A stretch of DNA of 64,000 nt from DATELY01 sp035276085 (GCA_035276085.1 DATELY010000126.1:4421-68420), one strand, 5' to 3'. Positions 17,274-26,727 are shown, counted from the first letter of the stretch. Made by a program: numbers and translations. The notes: a model not told the origin generated them from the sequence alone.

Positions 17274-19607
17274 CTAACTCGTCGCTGCCTCATGCGCGGG
17301 TGCCCGGCTGCCGAAGAACCGCGATACACAGGCTTCCAGCTCCTGTACCTCCACCGGCTTCGTGAAGTGATGATCGAAGCCGGCCCGCTGCGCGCGTTCC
17401 TTGTCTTCGCGTTGGCCCCAACCGGTGACCGCAATGAAGAGCGCTGCGCGCGCCCAGGCTTCCTGACGCAAGCGTTCAGCCAACTCGTAACCGCTCATGT
17501 CGGGAATGCCGATGTCCAGGATCAGCACATCGGGACGCGCCCGCAATGCCAGGTTCAGCGCATCTCGTCCCGTGTGTGCCTTGTAGACGTCGTGTCCCGC
17601 GGCTCCGAGGAGCACCTCGAGCGAATCGGCCGCATCGCGATTGTCGTCGACGACGAGCATGCGACGACGTGTGCCGTCGCCTGCGTCCAGTGCGAGGCTG
17701 CTCGGCAGAACGGAGACCGGCTGCGCCAGCGAGGCGCTCGTCAAACGAATCGTGAACGTACTGCCGGCGCCGATACCGGCGCTCGTCGCTTCGACAGTGC
17801 CGCCGTGCAGGTTTACCAACCCCTGCACCAGCGCAAGGCCGATGCCCAAACCGCCCTGACTGCGTTCGAGCGCGCTCTGCACTTGGGAGAACATCTCGAA
17901 TACGTTGGCGATCGCGGCTTCGGTCAGGCCGATGCCGGAATCGCGTACCGCGATCGCGATGCCCGCTGCGCCCACGGTTCCGGTCAAGGTGATGCGCCCG
18001 CCTGCGTCCGTGTACTTGGCTGCGTTCGTGAGGATGTTCGAGAGTGCCTGCGACATTCTCAGAGGATCGACATACAGGCCGACCGGCTCAGCGGGCAACA
18101 CGATCTCGAGTGTGTGGTGCTTGTTTTCGATGATCGGACGGGCGGTCTCGACCGCGGTAGCGACGAGCTTGTCGAGCTCGACGTATTCCTTCCGCAGCTC
18201 CAGACGCCCGCGTGTGATGCGCGAGATGTCCAGCAGGTCATCGAGCAGCAGCGCCATGTGCTGCACCTGGCGGGCAATCACTTCGCGGCCCCATTGCTTC
18301 TGCTCCGCGGTGGCGGCGGCGGAATCCAGAATGCGTGTGGCGTGGCGGATGGGGGCCAATGGATTGCGCAACTCGTGTGCGAGCGTGGCCAGGAACTCGT
18401 CCTTGCGGCGATCGGCATCGCGCAAGGCTTCTTCCGTCTGCTTGATGCGGCTGATGTCGAGATTGATTCCCGCCCAGCCGGTCGTGGCGCCATGCTCGTC
18501 CCTGATGGGGACGCCTTGCGCCAGCACCGGGTGATAGCGTCCGTCATTGCCGCGGATACGGTGTTCGCGATACCACGTCGCGCCGGTGCGCACGCAGTCT
18601 TCCCAGGCGGCGAGCGTGTCCCGCTGATCGTCCGGATGCAGCGCGCTCGCCCACCCCAGTTGCGAGCACTGTTGCTGCGTCATGTCCACCAGGCGCAGGA
18701 AGGAATCGCTCGCGTAGATGCAGCGGCCCTGCGCGTCCGTCACCCAGACGCCGTAGTCGATGGATTCGCCGATGGCCCGATACAGTTTTTCGCTGCGCAC
18801 GAGCGCCGCTTCGGCCGCTTCCCGCGTGGTCATCTCCGTGCGCAGCGAGCGGTTGGATTCTTCGAGCGCGCGTGTGCGTGACTGCACCTCGCTCAGCATG
18901 TTGTTGAACGCTTCGATGAGGAGGCCGAACTCATCATCGGTGGTCTTCTGAGCACGCAAGGAATAGTCGCGCTCGTGCACGACCTGCCGTGCGACGGTGG
19001 CAATGTCATCGAGCGGCTTCGTGATCGACCGTTGCAGCGCGGCCGAAAGGCTCAGCGCTGCCAACATGCTCAGGACGGTCACCAGCGCGAAGATGCCGAC
19101 ATAGGCCTTGATGCGCCCGATCACATCGTAGTGGGCGCGCAGATAGATCGTTCCGAGCCATTCGTGACTGCGCATCACGCGGTGTACGACCTCCACTTGT
19201 TCGCCCGCGATGCGGGTTTCCTCGGGCGCCGTCAGCACGGGTGTCAGCGGCCGGCTGCCAGGGCGCACGAAGCCGGCGTACAACTCCCCGGAGGGACGGT
19301 ACAACGCGGCCGCCGAGATGTTATCGCGTGCCCGCAGCGCGGATAGGTTGCGCTCGGCCACCCGCAGATCGTCGAATGCAAGCGCGGGAGCCGTGGAGAG
19401 CGCGAGGATGCTTGCTTCGGTGGCCACATCGGCGGCCCATGCTTGACGTGACACGGTGAGGTCGTGCGTGAGCAGCGCCAGTCCCGCAACGAGCAATGCC
19501 ATGGCCGTCGTCAACAGGACGAGCGCGATGAGCTTGCTGCGCACCGAGCGGCTCATCCGCGCGTACAACGGCGACAACTTGAGCAGTCCTGTGCGCTTGG
19601 TCTTCAC
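17274..19607 (-). CDS. CHASE8-PAS hybrid sensor histidine kinase
   Basis: The 777-aa protein has an N-terminal membrane segment (about 20-42), then a periplasmic sensor resembling CHASE8 (FDDLRVAERNLSAL...ISAAALYRPSGELYAGF), a second membrane segment, HAMP, a PAS domain (GIESIDYGVWVT region written here as GESIDYGVWVTD), a DHp domain with LAHELRNPLAP (His near 410), an HATPase and a receiver with phospho-Asp in VLILDIG (near 697). CHASE8 is the sensor of YfiN-type cyclases controlled by YfiR, and a yfiR gene lies directly upstream. The GTG start at 19607 overlaps the yfiR stop (GTGA); a TTG farther upstream was rejected. Confidence 0.92.
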   Translation of the reverse strand: MKTKRTGLLKLSPLYARMSRSVRSKLIALVLLTTAMALLVAGLALLTHDLTVSRQAWAADVATEASILALSTAPALAFDDLRVAERNLSALRARDNISAAALYRPSGELYAGFVRPGSRPLTPVLTAPEETRIAGEQVEVVHRVMRSHEWLGTIYLRAHYDVIGRIKAYVGIFALVTVLSMLAALSLSAALQRSITKPLDDIATVARQVVHERDYSLRAQKTTDDEFGLLIEAFNNMLSEVQSRTRALEESNRSLRTEMTTREAAEAALVRSEKLYRAIGESIDYGVWVTDAQGRCIYASDSFLRLVDMTQQQCSQLGWASALHPDDQRDTLAAWEDCVRTGATWYREHRIRGNDGRYHPVLAQGVPIRDEHGATTGWAGINLDISRIKQTEEALRDADRRKDEFLATLAHELRNPLAPIRHATRILDSAAATAEQKQWGREVIARQVQHMALLLDDLLDISRITRGRLELRKEYVELDKLVATAVETARPIIENKHHTLEIVLPAEPVGLYVDPLRMSQALSNILTNAAKYTDAGGRITLTGTVGAAGIAIAVRDSGIGLTEAAIANVFEMFSQVQSALERSQGGLGIGLALVQGLVNLHGGTVEATSAGIGAGSTFTIRLTSASLAQPVSVLPSSLALDAGDGTRRRMLVVDDNRDAADSLEVLLGAAGHDVYKAHTGRDALNLALRARPDVLILDIGIPDMSGYELAERLRQEAWARAALFIAVTGWGQREDKERAQRAGFDHHFTKPVEVQELEACVSRFFGSRAPAHEAATS

Positions 19608-20245
19608 AGGCTGGCCACTCGTCGCGAACACATCGACGCCGGTTGTTCGCCAGGGCGACCGGGTATGCAACCGGCCTCGGAGCTCACCGGAGCGCTGCGA
19701 ACACGCGCGGCGACCGAGAGCAGGTCGGCGCCAATCCTGAGATTCGCGCGCGTGGCCGCAACCACCGAGATCTCGAAGCGCACGCGCCGATCGAGCGGTA
19801 CGAAATTGATGACCGCGCCCCGCTCGAGCCCGTTCATGTCATCCGTGATGACGAGCACCGGTTGCTCGGCAATGGTATCGATCGCTGCGTTCACGTTGCC
19901 CATGTAACCCTTGCCGATGTACAGGATCTGAGCGTTACCCAGCTCCTTGACGCTGCGGATCACTCGGAGCCGGGCGGGCAGGTCCCTGATCGAGTGCTGC
20001 GGGAGCAGGCGCGAGAGCTCCTGGGCCACCCCTTCCGCTCCGAGCACCGCGATCGTGAAGTGCTGCGCAGTCAATGCCTCGGGCGGCCAGTCCACATAGC
20101 CGCCGAAGCGGTAGATGAAGGCAGCCTTCACCGCATCCTCGGAATAGGGCGCGCTCTTGAGTGCAGCCGCGTAGATGCCGGCCAGCAGCACACACACCAG
20201 CTGCAGGAACGATAGCTGCCATTGCCGGACGGGACGCAGGTGCAC
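19604..20245 (-). CDS. YfiR family periplasmic protein
   Basis: The 213-aa product has an N-terminal signal segment (WQLSFLQLVCVLLAG) and matches the YfiR family (DUF4154) through AFIYRFGGYVDWP, AQILYIG, PVLVITDD and VINFV....RFEIS. In Pseudomonas, YfiR is a periplasmic inhibitor of the diguanylate cyclase YfiN. Here the neighbour is not a cyclase but a CHASE8 histidine kinase, so YfiR probably gates that kinase instead. It starts with GTG at 20245, 2 bp after the TonB receptor stop, and ends inside the kinase start. The three genes form one tight operon. Confidence 0.9.
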   Translation of the reverse strand: MHLRPVRQWQLSFLQLVCVLLAGIYAAALKSAPYSEDAVKAAFIYRFGGYVDWPPEALTAQHFTIAVLGAEGVAQELSRLLPQHSIRDLPARLRVIRSVKELGNAQILYIGKGYMGNVNAAIDTIAEQPVLVITDDMNGLERGAVINFVPLDRRVRFEISVVAATRANLRIGADLLSVAARVRSAPVSSEAGCIPGRPGEQPASMCSRRVASL

Positions 20246-20247
20246 GT

Positions 20248-22206
20248 TCAGAATCTCCAGCGCGCCTGGGCGATGACGCTGCGGCGAATGCGCTCGCCGC
20301 CAGGCGCCGGATACTCGAGGTGATTCGCATCCAGCAGATTGAAGCCGGTGAGCGATACCTCCACTGCGCGCGACAGATGCCACTGAACCGAGGCACTCAT
20401 GTCGTAGTAAGAGGACAGTCGTGGCTCGGGCAATGAATCCACATAGCGCAGCGTTGCATCGAGGGTCACGTCCGCACCGAGGTCCATCGAGGACGTCAGG
20501 ACGGCCTGAGTCTTCGGATCGTTGCCGGCCTGTGCCAGACCAAGCAATTCGCTGGCACCGGAGCTGAATTCCAATTCCTTGTGCAGCCAACGGAAACCGG
20601 GGGCAAGGCGCCACCACGATGCGATCTGCCATTTCGCCCAGGCTTCGACGCCGTACGTATGGCCTTCCATGCGATTGCCCCAGTGCAGCGGCAGGAACAC
20701 CGTGCTCGAAGCCGGCTCGATGGTGCGCAGATCGTCGTATACGTTGTAGAACACGGAGGTCGAGAACGACACGTTCATGGCCGGCTGCGCGCGAAAGCCG
20801 ATCTCGAAGGCGTCGACCTGCTCGGCATCGAAGTCGCGGTTGCCAGTGAGGAACACGGTCGGGCCCAGCTTCTCGACGACGTCGCGGTCGAACGGTGTGG
20901 CCGCGCGAATCGCGCGTGAGGCCGATGCCCAGGCGAGCGCTCGCGCGGAAATCTGCCAGGCCAGGCGGGCGTCCGGCAGCGCTTCCCACTGCGAGAACGG
21001 ATCGTTCTCGAGCTTGAGGCCCAGAGTGAGGCGCACCGCATCGGTGAGCTCGATCGTGTCCTGCAGAAATGCATTCGCGAGGCGCAACGTGCGGTCGGAA
21101 GGCTCGAACAACAGCCCGGCGCCATTCGTGATGTCGTAGCGGTGCAGCCGGCCGCCGACGCCATAGACGAGCCGATGCCTGCGATCGAGCGTACGGCTCT
21201 GCTGCAGCTCCACGTCATAGGTTCGTAGCAGGAACGCGGCGCCATCCGCCGGCTCTGCACGCGCGGTTTGATCGAAATAGAACTGAATCTGAGTGTCGCT
21301 GGCATCGGTGCGATGCTGCCAACGTCCCAGCAGGTTGCCGCCCTGAACGCGCACGTCGTGCATCTCGCGCTGTCCTTCCCAGCCGCGGTAGAGATCCCCC
21401 TGCGCGGTGACGCTGTCGGCGGCGCCCGTCCAATCGAAACGCGCACCGCCTTGCACCTTCGACCAGTCGTCAGCGGCGCCCCCGCCACCCGCCAATTTCA
21501 TCTCATCGCGCTGAAACGCCTTGCCATACACGCGGAAGGCCGCTTGCTCCGAGAGCGGTGCGCCGTAACGCGCACTCACGCTCTGCTCGCGGTCACCAAA
21601 CCCCGCGCTCACGAGTGTGCCGTCGCTGAGGTACGCGGGCCGCGTGATGATGTTGATCACACCATGCATTGCATTCGCACCCCACAACGTGGCGCCCGGA
21701 CCGCTGATCACCTCGATGCGCTCGATGTCTTCCAGCAGCACGTCCTGCACGTCGAGATACACACCGGAATACAACGGCGAATACACGCTGCGGCCGTCGA
21801 TCAGAATGAGCAGCTTGTTGGAGAAGTTCTGCATCTCCTCCGCACCGGCCAGGCCCCGAGCGCCGGCGACATAGCGCGAGGAGCTGAACTGCGTAATCTG
21901 CAGGTTCGGCGCGAGGCGCAATGCCTCCGGGATGCTCGTGGCGCCCGAACGTGCGATCTCATCGTGGGTGATCACGTAGATCGCGGCAGGCGCAGCGCTC
22001 AGGAGCTCTGCAGTCTTGGAAACGGACGTCACTTCCAGAGCGGAAAGCTCGCGCAACGAAAGCTCTGCAATGCTTTCGACCGGCGTCATTGCGGCGTCAG
22101 CGGGTGGGCATACCGATAAAAGAGTGGCGGCGGTCAGCGTCGCATGGATGCACGCAGCAAGACGGCGAACGCGAACTGCCGTGAGCAGGGCGCCAGGCAT
22201 GACCAT
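20248..22206 (-). CDS. TonB-dependent outer membrane receptor
   Basis: The 652-aa product has a signal peptide and a plug domain (about 45-170) with the usual conserved blocks: AIYVITHDEIARSGATSIPE, LRLAPNLQI, LILIDGRSVY, DIERIEVISGPGATLWGANA and GVINIITR. The rest alternates aromatic beta strands and ends in Phe (ARWRF), the normal signature for outer membrane barrel insertion. It would carry a large ligand across the outer membrane with TonB energy, or act as a signal receptor. Start: ATG at 22206, after a G-rich ribosome region. It leads the operon with yfiR and the CHASE8 kinase. The ligand is unknown; no heme or siderophore genes are adjacent. Confidence 0.93.
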   Translation of the reverse strand: MVMPGALLTAVRVRRLAACIHATLTAATLLSVCPPADAAMTPVESIAELSLRELSALEVTSVSKTAELLSAAPAAIYVITHDEIARSGATSIPEALRLAPNLQITQFSSSRYVAGARGLAGAEEMQNFSNKLLILIDGRSVYSPLYSGVYLDVQDVLLEDIERIEVISGPGATLWGANAMHGVINIITRPAYLSDGTLVSAGFGDREQSVSARYGAPLSEQAAFRVYGKAFQRDEMKLAGGGGAADDWSKVQGGARFDWTGAADSVTAQGDLYRGWEGQREMHDVRVQGGNLLGRWQHRTDASDTQIQFYFDQTARAEPADGAAFLLRTYDVELQQSRTLDRRHRLVYGVGGRLHRYDITNGAGLLFEPSDRTLRLANAFLQDTIELTDAVRLTLGLKLENDPFSQWEALPDARLAWQISARALAWASASRAIRAATPFDRDVVEKLGPTVFLTGNRDFDAEQVDAFEIGFRAQPAMNVSFSTSVFYNVYDDLRTIEPASSTVFLPLHWGNRMEGHTYGVEAWAKWQIASWWRLAPGFRWLHKELEFSSGASELLGLAQAGNDPKTQAVLTSSMDLGADVTLDATLRYVDSLPEPRLSSYYDMSASVQWHLSRAVEVSLTGFNLLDANHLEYPAPGGERIRRSVIAQARWRF

Positions 22207-22352
22207 CACTTGAAAGGATCCCCCCCGAGCGCGTGGTGCTGCGACTACAGCACCGCTGGCGCACCCTACCTCAAACGGCGTGCAATCTGAATGGCTTCCG
22301 TTGCAGCGAATGCGGATCGGCGCGGGGCCGCAGCGAGCGCTCCAACGCCCTG

Positions 22353-23426
22353 CTAATCCGCCTTCTTCCGCTTCCGATTCGTGAAGCGCGCATTGCCCAA
22401 ACCCGTGCCGATCGTCATCACGCCCCAGTGTTCCACATCCTGCATCCACGGCAGTTGGCTCAGTCCCTGCACGACGGCGTCGTTGTGCATGACGATCACG
22501 GTGTCGTGGTCACCGATCTTCGGAATCTCATCGCGCAGGATCTGCGGCAGATTGAAATTCTTGTGTTCCCAGTTGCCCGGCAGATTCTGGCCGCCGCGTT
22601 CGATCGAGCCGTCCGCGCGGATCACGCCGGGACAGCCGATACCGACGAACGGCGCCAGTGTGAGGCCGTCCTTCGCGGCGCGCCTGATCAAGTCCCGCAG
22701 AAGCTCGACGAGTTTCGCGACCGCATCGTCGCGCTTGGGCGCATCCTCACGGTGACGCCACAGCTCCAGGCGCCCGACACTCGCTTCGGACCAATCCGGG
22801 TTCTTCTTGCCGTGGAGCTCAACAATGCCCGCACGGATGTTGCTGCCACCGATGTCCACGGCCAGGATGCTGTCGTGACCTGCAAGGATCCATGACGGCA
22901 CCAGGTGGACACTGCCGATCAGGCCGGCGTGATCCGGGTCATGGCGAATGGGTTGCAGCTCGATATCGTGCCCGTCGGCTTTGAGCGCGACCGCCGTGCG
23001 GCCGATCGCCAGCTCGCCGATGCGGCTTTGACGCAGGCCACCGCCTACGACGATGCGCTGGGTGTCCTTCCACTCCTTCAGGCGCAGGAAGCGTCGAATC
23101 ACCGCCGCAAACTCCTGCGCGAATTCCTCGATCGCGCTGTGAAGCATGCCGGCCGCTTCGGGATCGCCTTCCAGCAGCACTTTGTCGAGCTGCTTCTTGC
23201 TCATGTCCTCACTGGGCGTTTCTCCCAGCGGGTCCTCTCCCATCGCGCTCATGCGCTCGCGCCAATCATCCAGGATGGCTTGAAACGCGCGCTTGCTGGC
23301 GCGATCGCCGATGAATCCTTCCGCCGTGCGCAGTTCCGCGTTATAGGCAGCCACGTGGACGGCGCTCAATTCTTCAGCTCCATGGGTCAACAGGACAGGA
23401 GCCGCTTCCGAGGTTTTGGCGACCAT
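22353..23426 (-). CDS. ROK-like sugar kinase fold protein, apparently circularly permuted
   Basis: The 357-aa protein has all main ROK/actin-like ATPase motifs but in an unusual order. The motif that normally lies near the C-terminus, IVVGGG, is at 126-130. The phosphate loop DIGGSNIRAG, normally at residues 5-15, is at 191-200. GIGCPG follows at 262-267, a catalytic-type HND at 314-316, and the second glycine loop GTGLG at 340-344, just before the C-terminal end. The CxCGxxGC zinc motif that usually follows GTGxG is missing. The natural reading is a circular permutation around that point. It may phosphorylate a sugar, but this is inference. Its first codons are duplicated at 26207-26226. Confidence 0.75.
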   Translation of the reverse strand: MVAKTSEAAPVLLTHGAEELSAVHVAAYNAELRTAEGFIGDRASKRAFQAILDDWRERMSAMGEDPLGETPSEDMSKKQLDKVLLEGDPEAAGMLHSAIEEFAQEFAAVIRRFLRLKEWKDTQRIVVGGGLRQSRIGELAIGRTAVALKADGHDIELQPIRHDPDHAGLIGSVHLVPSWILAGHDSILAVDIGGSNIRAGIVELHGKKNPDWSEASVGRLELWRHREDAPKRDDAVAKLVELLRDLIRRAAKDGLTLAPFVGIGCPGVIRADGSIERGGQNLPGNWEHKNFNLPQILRDEIPKIGDHDTVIVMHNDAVVQGLSQLPWMQDVEHWGVMTIGTGLGNARFTNRKRKKAD

Positions 23427-23543
23427 GGTGGTGATATCGGTGGAACCTCAGACTCAAACACGCGGCGCGACGATACGTTCCTTCGTTGACCTCGATTCCA
23501 CAGCGCTACGTCCACCATCGCGACGCTTTGAAGGCCTCCCAGC
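23403..23543. repeat. direct repeat, left copy (flanks MHYT kinase gene)
   Basis: This copy covers the first codons of the ROK-like gene and its upstream region. About 76 bp (23403-23480) match 26207-26286 with few changes, and the block CCATCGCGACGCTT plus GAAGGCCTCCCAGC (about 23513-23543) matches 26330-26356. Both copies have the same direction. Confidence 0.85.
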
Positions 23544-23565
23544 TGATGGCCCATCGCTGTGCTGA

Positions 23566-25968
23566 CTACGCCTCCGGCGCACTTCCCAAGGCTGAATCGG
23601 CGTGGCCGCCTTCTTTCGAGTCGTTGCGAAGCTCGAGCGTGAGCTCGGCCAGCGTGCTGGCGAGCAGGTTGCGATCAATCGGCTTGGTGAGGAAACGGTT
23701 CATGCCCGCTGCCAGACAGTTGGCTTCGGTGCCCATCATTGCGTCTGCAGTCAACGCCACGATGCGTACCGGTCGGCGTTCGTGACCGCGCGCTGATTCC
23801 AGGCGGCGGATCGCGCGTGCTGCCTCGTAGCCGTCGAGCTCAGGCATCTGGCAATCCATCAGCACGATGTCGTAGTTCCCGCTCTGCCACGCACGCACGG
23901 CAGAGGCGCCATCGCCGACGACATCCACCTGACAGCCGAGATTCTCCAGCAAGCGGCTGGCCACCTTTTGATTGATCAGATTGTCTTCTGCCAGCAAGAC
24001 CCTTGCACTGCGCGCCTGTGCGCCCTGAGCCGCTGCTGTCAGAACGCTACGCTGCCAGGGCGTGTGCGAATGCAGGCCCGTATCGGCCGTATTCTGTGTC
24101 GGCGGCGCGAACGTTGCCGTGAACCAGAAGGTCGAGCCCCTGCCGAGCATGCTCGTCACGCCGGTCTCGCCGTCCATGAGCTCGACCAGACGTCGCACGA
24201 TCGACAGTCCCAGACCCGTACCGCCGTACTTGCGCGTGGTGGAACTGTCAGCCTGAGTGAACGGCGAGAACAAGGCATCGAGACGCTCCGTGGCAATCCC
24301 GATGCCCGTATCACGCACTTCACACCGTACCCGGGTGCCGTGCGCGCCGGTCTCGACCAGCTGGAGATTGAGAGCCACTTCGCCCCGCCTCGTGAACTTC
24401 ACTGCGTTGCCGCCGAGATTGAGCAGCACCTGCCGCAAGCGGCCGGCGTCGCCGTTTACGAGCAGCGGCAAGCGCGGGTCGATGTGCGCGGTCAACGACA
24501 GCTCCTTCTCGTCCGCCTGAATGGCAAGCAGACGCCTGCAGTCTTCGAACACGTCGCGGATGTCCATGTTGAGGTGCTCGAGCTCGAGCTTGCCGGCCTC
24601 GACCTTGGAGAAGTCGAGAATGTCGTTGATGATTGCGAGCAATGCCTTGCTGCTGTCGCGAATAGTGCTGGCGTACTCGCGCTGCACAGCGCTCAGGGTC
24701 GTGTCGAGCATCAGTTCGGCCATCCCGATCACGCCGTTCAGCGGTGTGCGGATCTCGTGGCTCATGTTGGCGAGGAACTCGCTCTTGGCGCGACTGCCGG
24801 CTTCGGCGGCCGTCTTCGCCTTCTCCCGTTCGGCTTCCGCGAGCTTGCGCTGCGTGACATCGCGCACGAACGCTGCGAACGACCGGCTGTGGCCGAGGTG
24901 TACCGCCGACAGCGTCATTTCGGCGGGGAACATGCTCCCGTCGCGCCTGTGGCCCATGACCTCGATGCACAGCGCACGATGCGTGCTGGCGATTGCTTCG
25001 AGCTGACTGTGCAACGGTTCTTCCGCAGTGCTTACGAGCAACTGATCGAATGCCTTGCGGAGCACGTCGGCTCGCGACCAGCCGAACAGCTGTTCCGCAT
25101 GTGCGTTGCAGCCGATGACGCGGCCATCGAGGGCAATTTCCAGGAACGCGTCCGAAGCAGTCTCTACGATCATCTGATAGCGCTGCTCGCTCGATTCGAG
25201 CTTTCCCGCCTGCGAGGCGAAGCGGCGATCGATCATCGCGGTGAGCAGTGCAAGTCCAAGGATCAACAGCGTGATGAGGGAGATGGCGAGAATGCTGAGA
25301 TCCGAGATTGCGACGGCGTGTCGATAATCGACCGCGTGCTCGGGCATGGCGGTAAAGGAGACGGCGCTCATGCCCACGTAGTGCATCACGGGAATGGCGG
25401 AGCCCATCAGCACGGAGCTGGCGACCTTGCGCCAGTTCCAGGTCATTGTCGCGCGCAGCGTGAATGTCAGTCGGAGAGCAACGTAGGCGATGGCAATCGC
25501 GAGCGCGATCGAGAGCGCAACGCGACCTGACGAGTAGTGATGCATTGCCGGCATGCGCATCGCGTACATGCCGATGTAGTGCATCGCTGCAATACCGCTG
25601 CCCATGAGAATGCTGCCGCTGACGAGGTGACGACTGCTCACGGATTCGCGGCTCACCACATATAGAGAGACCCATGAGGCGGCCGCCGCAGCGAGCAAAG
25701 ACAGCAGGACAATGGGCCAGTGGTATTGCACAGCCACGGGCAGCTTGTACGCCAGCATGCCGATGTAGTGCATCGACCAGATGCCGACCCCCATCGCGAC
25801 TGCTCCGCCCGTGAGCCAGGCCAGACGCGCCTGTCCGCGGGAGAAGGTGACGCGGCCGCTCAGGTCGATCGCGACACCGGCTGCAACGATCGCCAAGACG
25901 ATCGACAGGACCACGAGCGGAGCGTGATACACGCCTTGCAGAGTGACGAGCTCAAGGTTCATAGACAT
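23566..25968 (-). CDS. MHYT-PAS hybrid sensor histidine kinase
   Basis: The 800-aa protein begins with an integral MHYT domain: about seven membrane segments with three MHYxGM motifs (SMHYIGMLA, AMHYIGMYA, VMHYVGMSA). MHYT domains are proposed to bind copper and sense a diatomic gas such as O2, CO or NO. A PAS domain follows, then a DHp domain with NMSHEIRTPLNG (His near 403), an HATPase with GTGLGLSIV, and a C-terminal receiver with phospho-Asp in IVLMDCQMP and Lys in FLTKPID. The start is ATG at 25968; a second ATG lies two codons on. The gene sits between two copies of a duplicated sequence (23403 and 26207). Output partner unknown; a PilZ protein is next door. Confidence 0.95.
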   Translation of the reverse strand: MSMNLELVTLQGVYHAPLVVLSIVLAIVAAGVAIDLSGRVTFSRGQARLAWLTGGAVAMGVGIWSMHYIGMLAYKLPVAVQYHWPIVLLSLLAAAAASWVSLYVVSRESVSSRHLVSGSILMGSGIAAMHYIGMYAMRMPAMHHYSSGRVALSIALAIAIAYVALRLTFTLRATMTWNWRKVASSVLMGSAIPVMHYVGMSAVSFTAMPEHAVDYRHAVAISDLSILAISLITLLILGLALLTAMIDRRFASQAGKLESSEQRYQMIVETASDAFLEIALDGRVIGCNAHAEQLFGWSRADVLRKAFDQLLVSTAEEPLHSQLEAIASTHRALCIEVMGHRRDGSMFPAEMTLSAVHLGHSRSFAAFVRDVTQRKLAEAEREKAKTAAEAGSRAKSEFLANMSHEIRTPLNGVIGMAELMLDTTLSAVQREYASTIRDSSKALLAIINDILDFSKVEAGKLELEHLNMDIRDVFEDCRRLLAIQADEKELSLTAHIDPRLPLLVNGDAGRLRQVLLNLGGNAVKFTRRGEVALNLQLVETGAHGTRVRCEVRDTGIGIATERLDALFSPFTQADSSTTRKYGGTGLGLSIVRRLVELMDGETGVTSMLGRGSTFWFTATFAPPTQNTADTGLHSHTPWQRSVLTAAAQGAQARSARVLLAEDNLINQKVASRLLENLGCQVDVVGDGASAVRAWQSGNYDIVLMDCQMPELDGYEAARAIRRLESARGHERRPVRIVALTADAMMGTEANCLAAGMNRFLTKPIDRNLLASTLAELTLELRNDSKEGGHADSALGSAPEA

Positions 25969-26373
25969 GATTGGGCGGCGCGGCTCGGGGGCTGGAAATA
26001 GCCCGCCAGAACTCGGCTGCGCCGGAAAGACCCCCGCGGTCGTTATGGGTGCCGGCGCAAGGATCGCGCTCGTCCTGTACGCGCCAGATCCTCCGGTTGC
26101 TTACCTGACCGACAGGCGATCCCGGAATGCTGCGTAAGTGTGACCGGCTGCCCAGTATCGCGCGCCCGTGACGTGAGGATCGAATCCGGCACGCGAGGTC
26201 ACTCGGAGCCGCTTCCGAGGTTTTGGCGACCAGGGTGGTGATATCGGTGGGACCTCAGACTCGAACACGCGGCGGGACGATACGGGTCGCCCGGTGCCGT
26301 AGATTGCACGTTGCGCACCCGAACGTCTACCATCGCGACGCTTGAAGGCCTCCCAGCATTCATGGAGGAAGCG
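25969..26373. other. intergenic region holding the right copy of the direct repeat
   Basis: About 400 bp separate the divergent MHYT kinase and PilZ genes. The first 230 bp should carry the kinase promoter; I did not find a convincing one. From 26207 on, the sequence is a degraded copy of the ROK gene 5' end and its upstream region, so the PilZ promoter region was probably acquired by duplication. Confidence 0.7.
26207..26358. repeat. direct repeat, right copy
   Basis: This copy matches 23403-23543. The ROK start codon is lost here: the left copy has GACCATGG, this copy has GACCAGGG. The middle part differs in length and sequence, while the last part (CCATCGCGACGCTTGAAGG) is again conserved and ends 16 bp before the PilZ start. 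Confidence 0.85.
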
Positions 26374-26727
26374 ATGGCATCACCAGTAGAAGGTGCGAAC
26401 GAAGCATCCGGCATCGAGCGGCGCAGACAACCGCGAACGTCCATACAGCTACGCGCCACGGTTCTGCTACCCGACGATCAACTCCTGATGGCCCACACCA
26501 TCGACGTGTCGAACGGTGGAGCGTGCTTGTCCGTGCCTGCTCAATTGATTGCCGACGACGAAGTCCGGCTGGCGTTGCAGTTCGAAGCCGTCGGGATCAA
26601 ACACAACCTGCTGTTGATTGCCCGCGTTTGTTACTGCTCGGCCCAGGGACCGGCCTTTCGGGCGGGTGTTCAATTCGTGCAGGTCGCGCAGGAAGACGCC
26701 GCGCTGTTGGGGACCTTGCTGGGCTGA
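26374..26727 (+). CDS. PilZ domain protein
   Basis: The 117-aa product is a single PilZ-like domain. It has RRRQPR near residue 15-20 (the RxxxR c-di-GMP binding motif) and DVSNGGACL near 50 (the DxSxxG motif, here D-V-S-N-G-G). Both motifs are intact, so binding of c-di-GMP is expected. The ATG at 26374 follows GGAGGAAGC; earlier in-frame starts lie in the duplicated upstream sequence and lack a ribosome site. A GGDEF-EAL protein at 31466 could supply or remove the ligand. It is convergent with the TPR gene at 26928. Confidence 0.85.
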   Translation: MASPVEGANEASGIERRRQPRTSIQLRATVLLPDDQLLMAHTIDVSNGGACLSVPAQLIADDEVRLALQFEAVGIKHNLLLIARVCYCSAQGPAFRAGVQFVQVAQEDAALLGTLLG

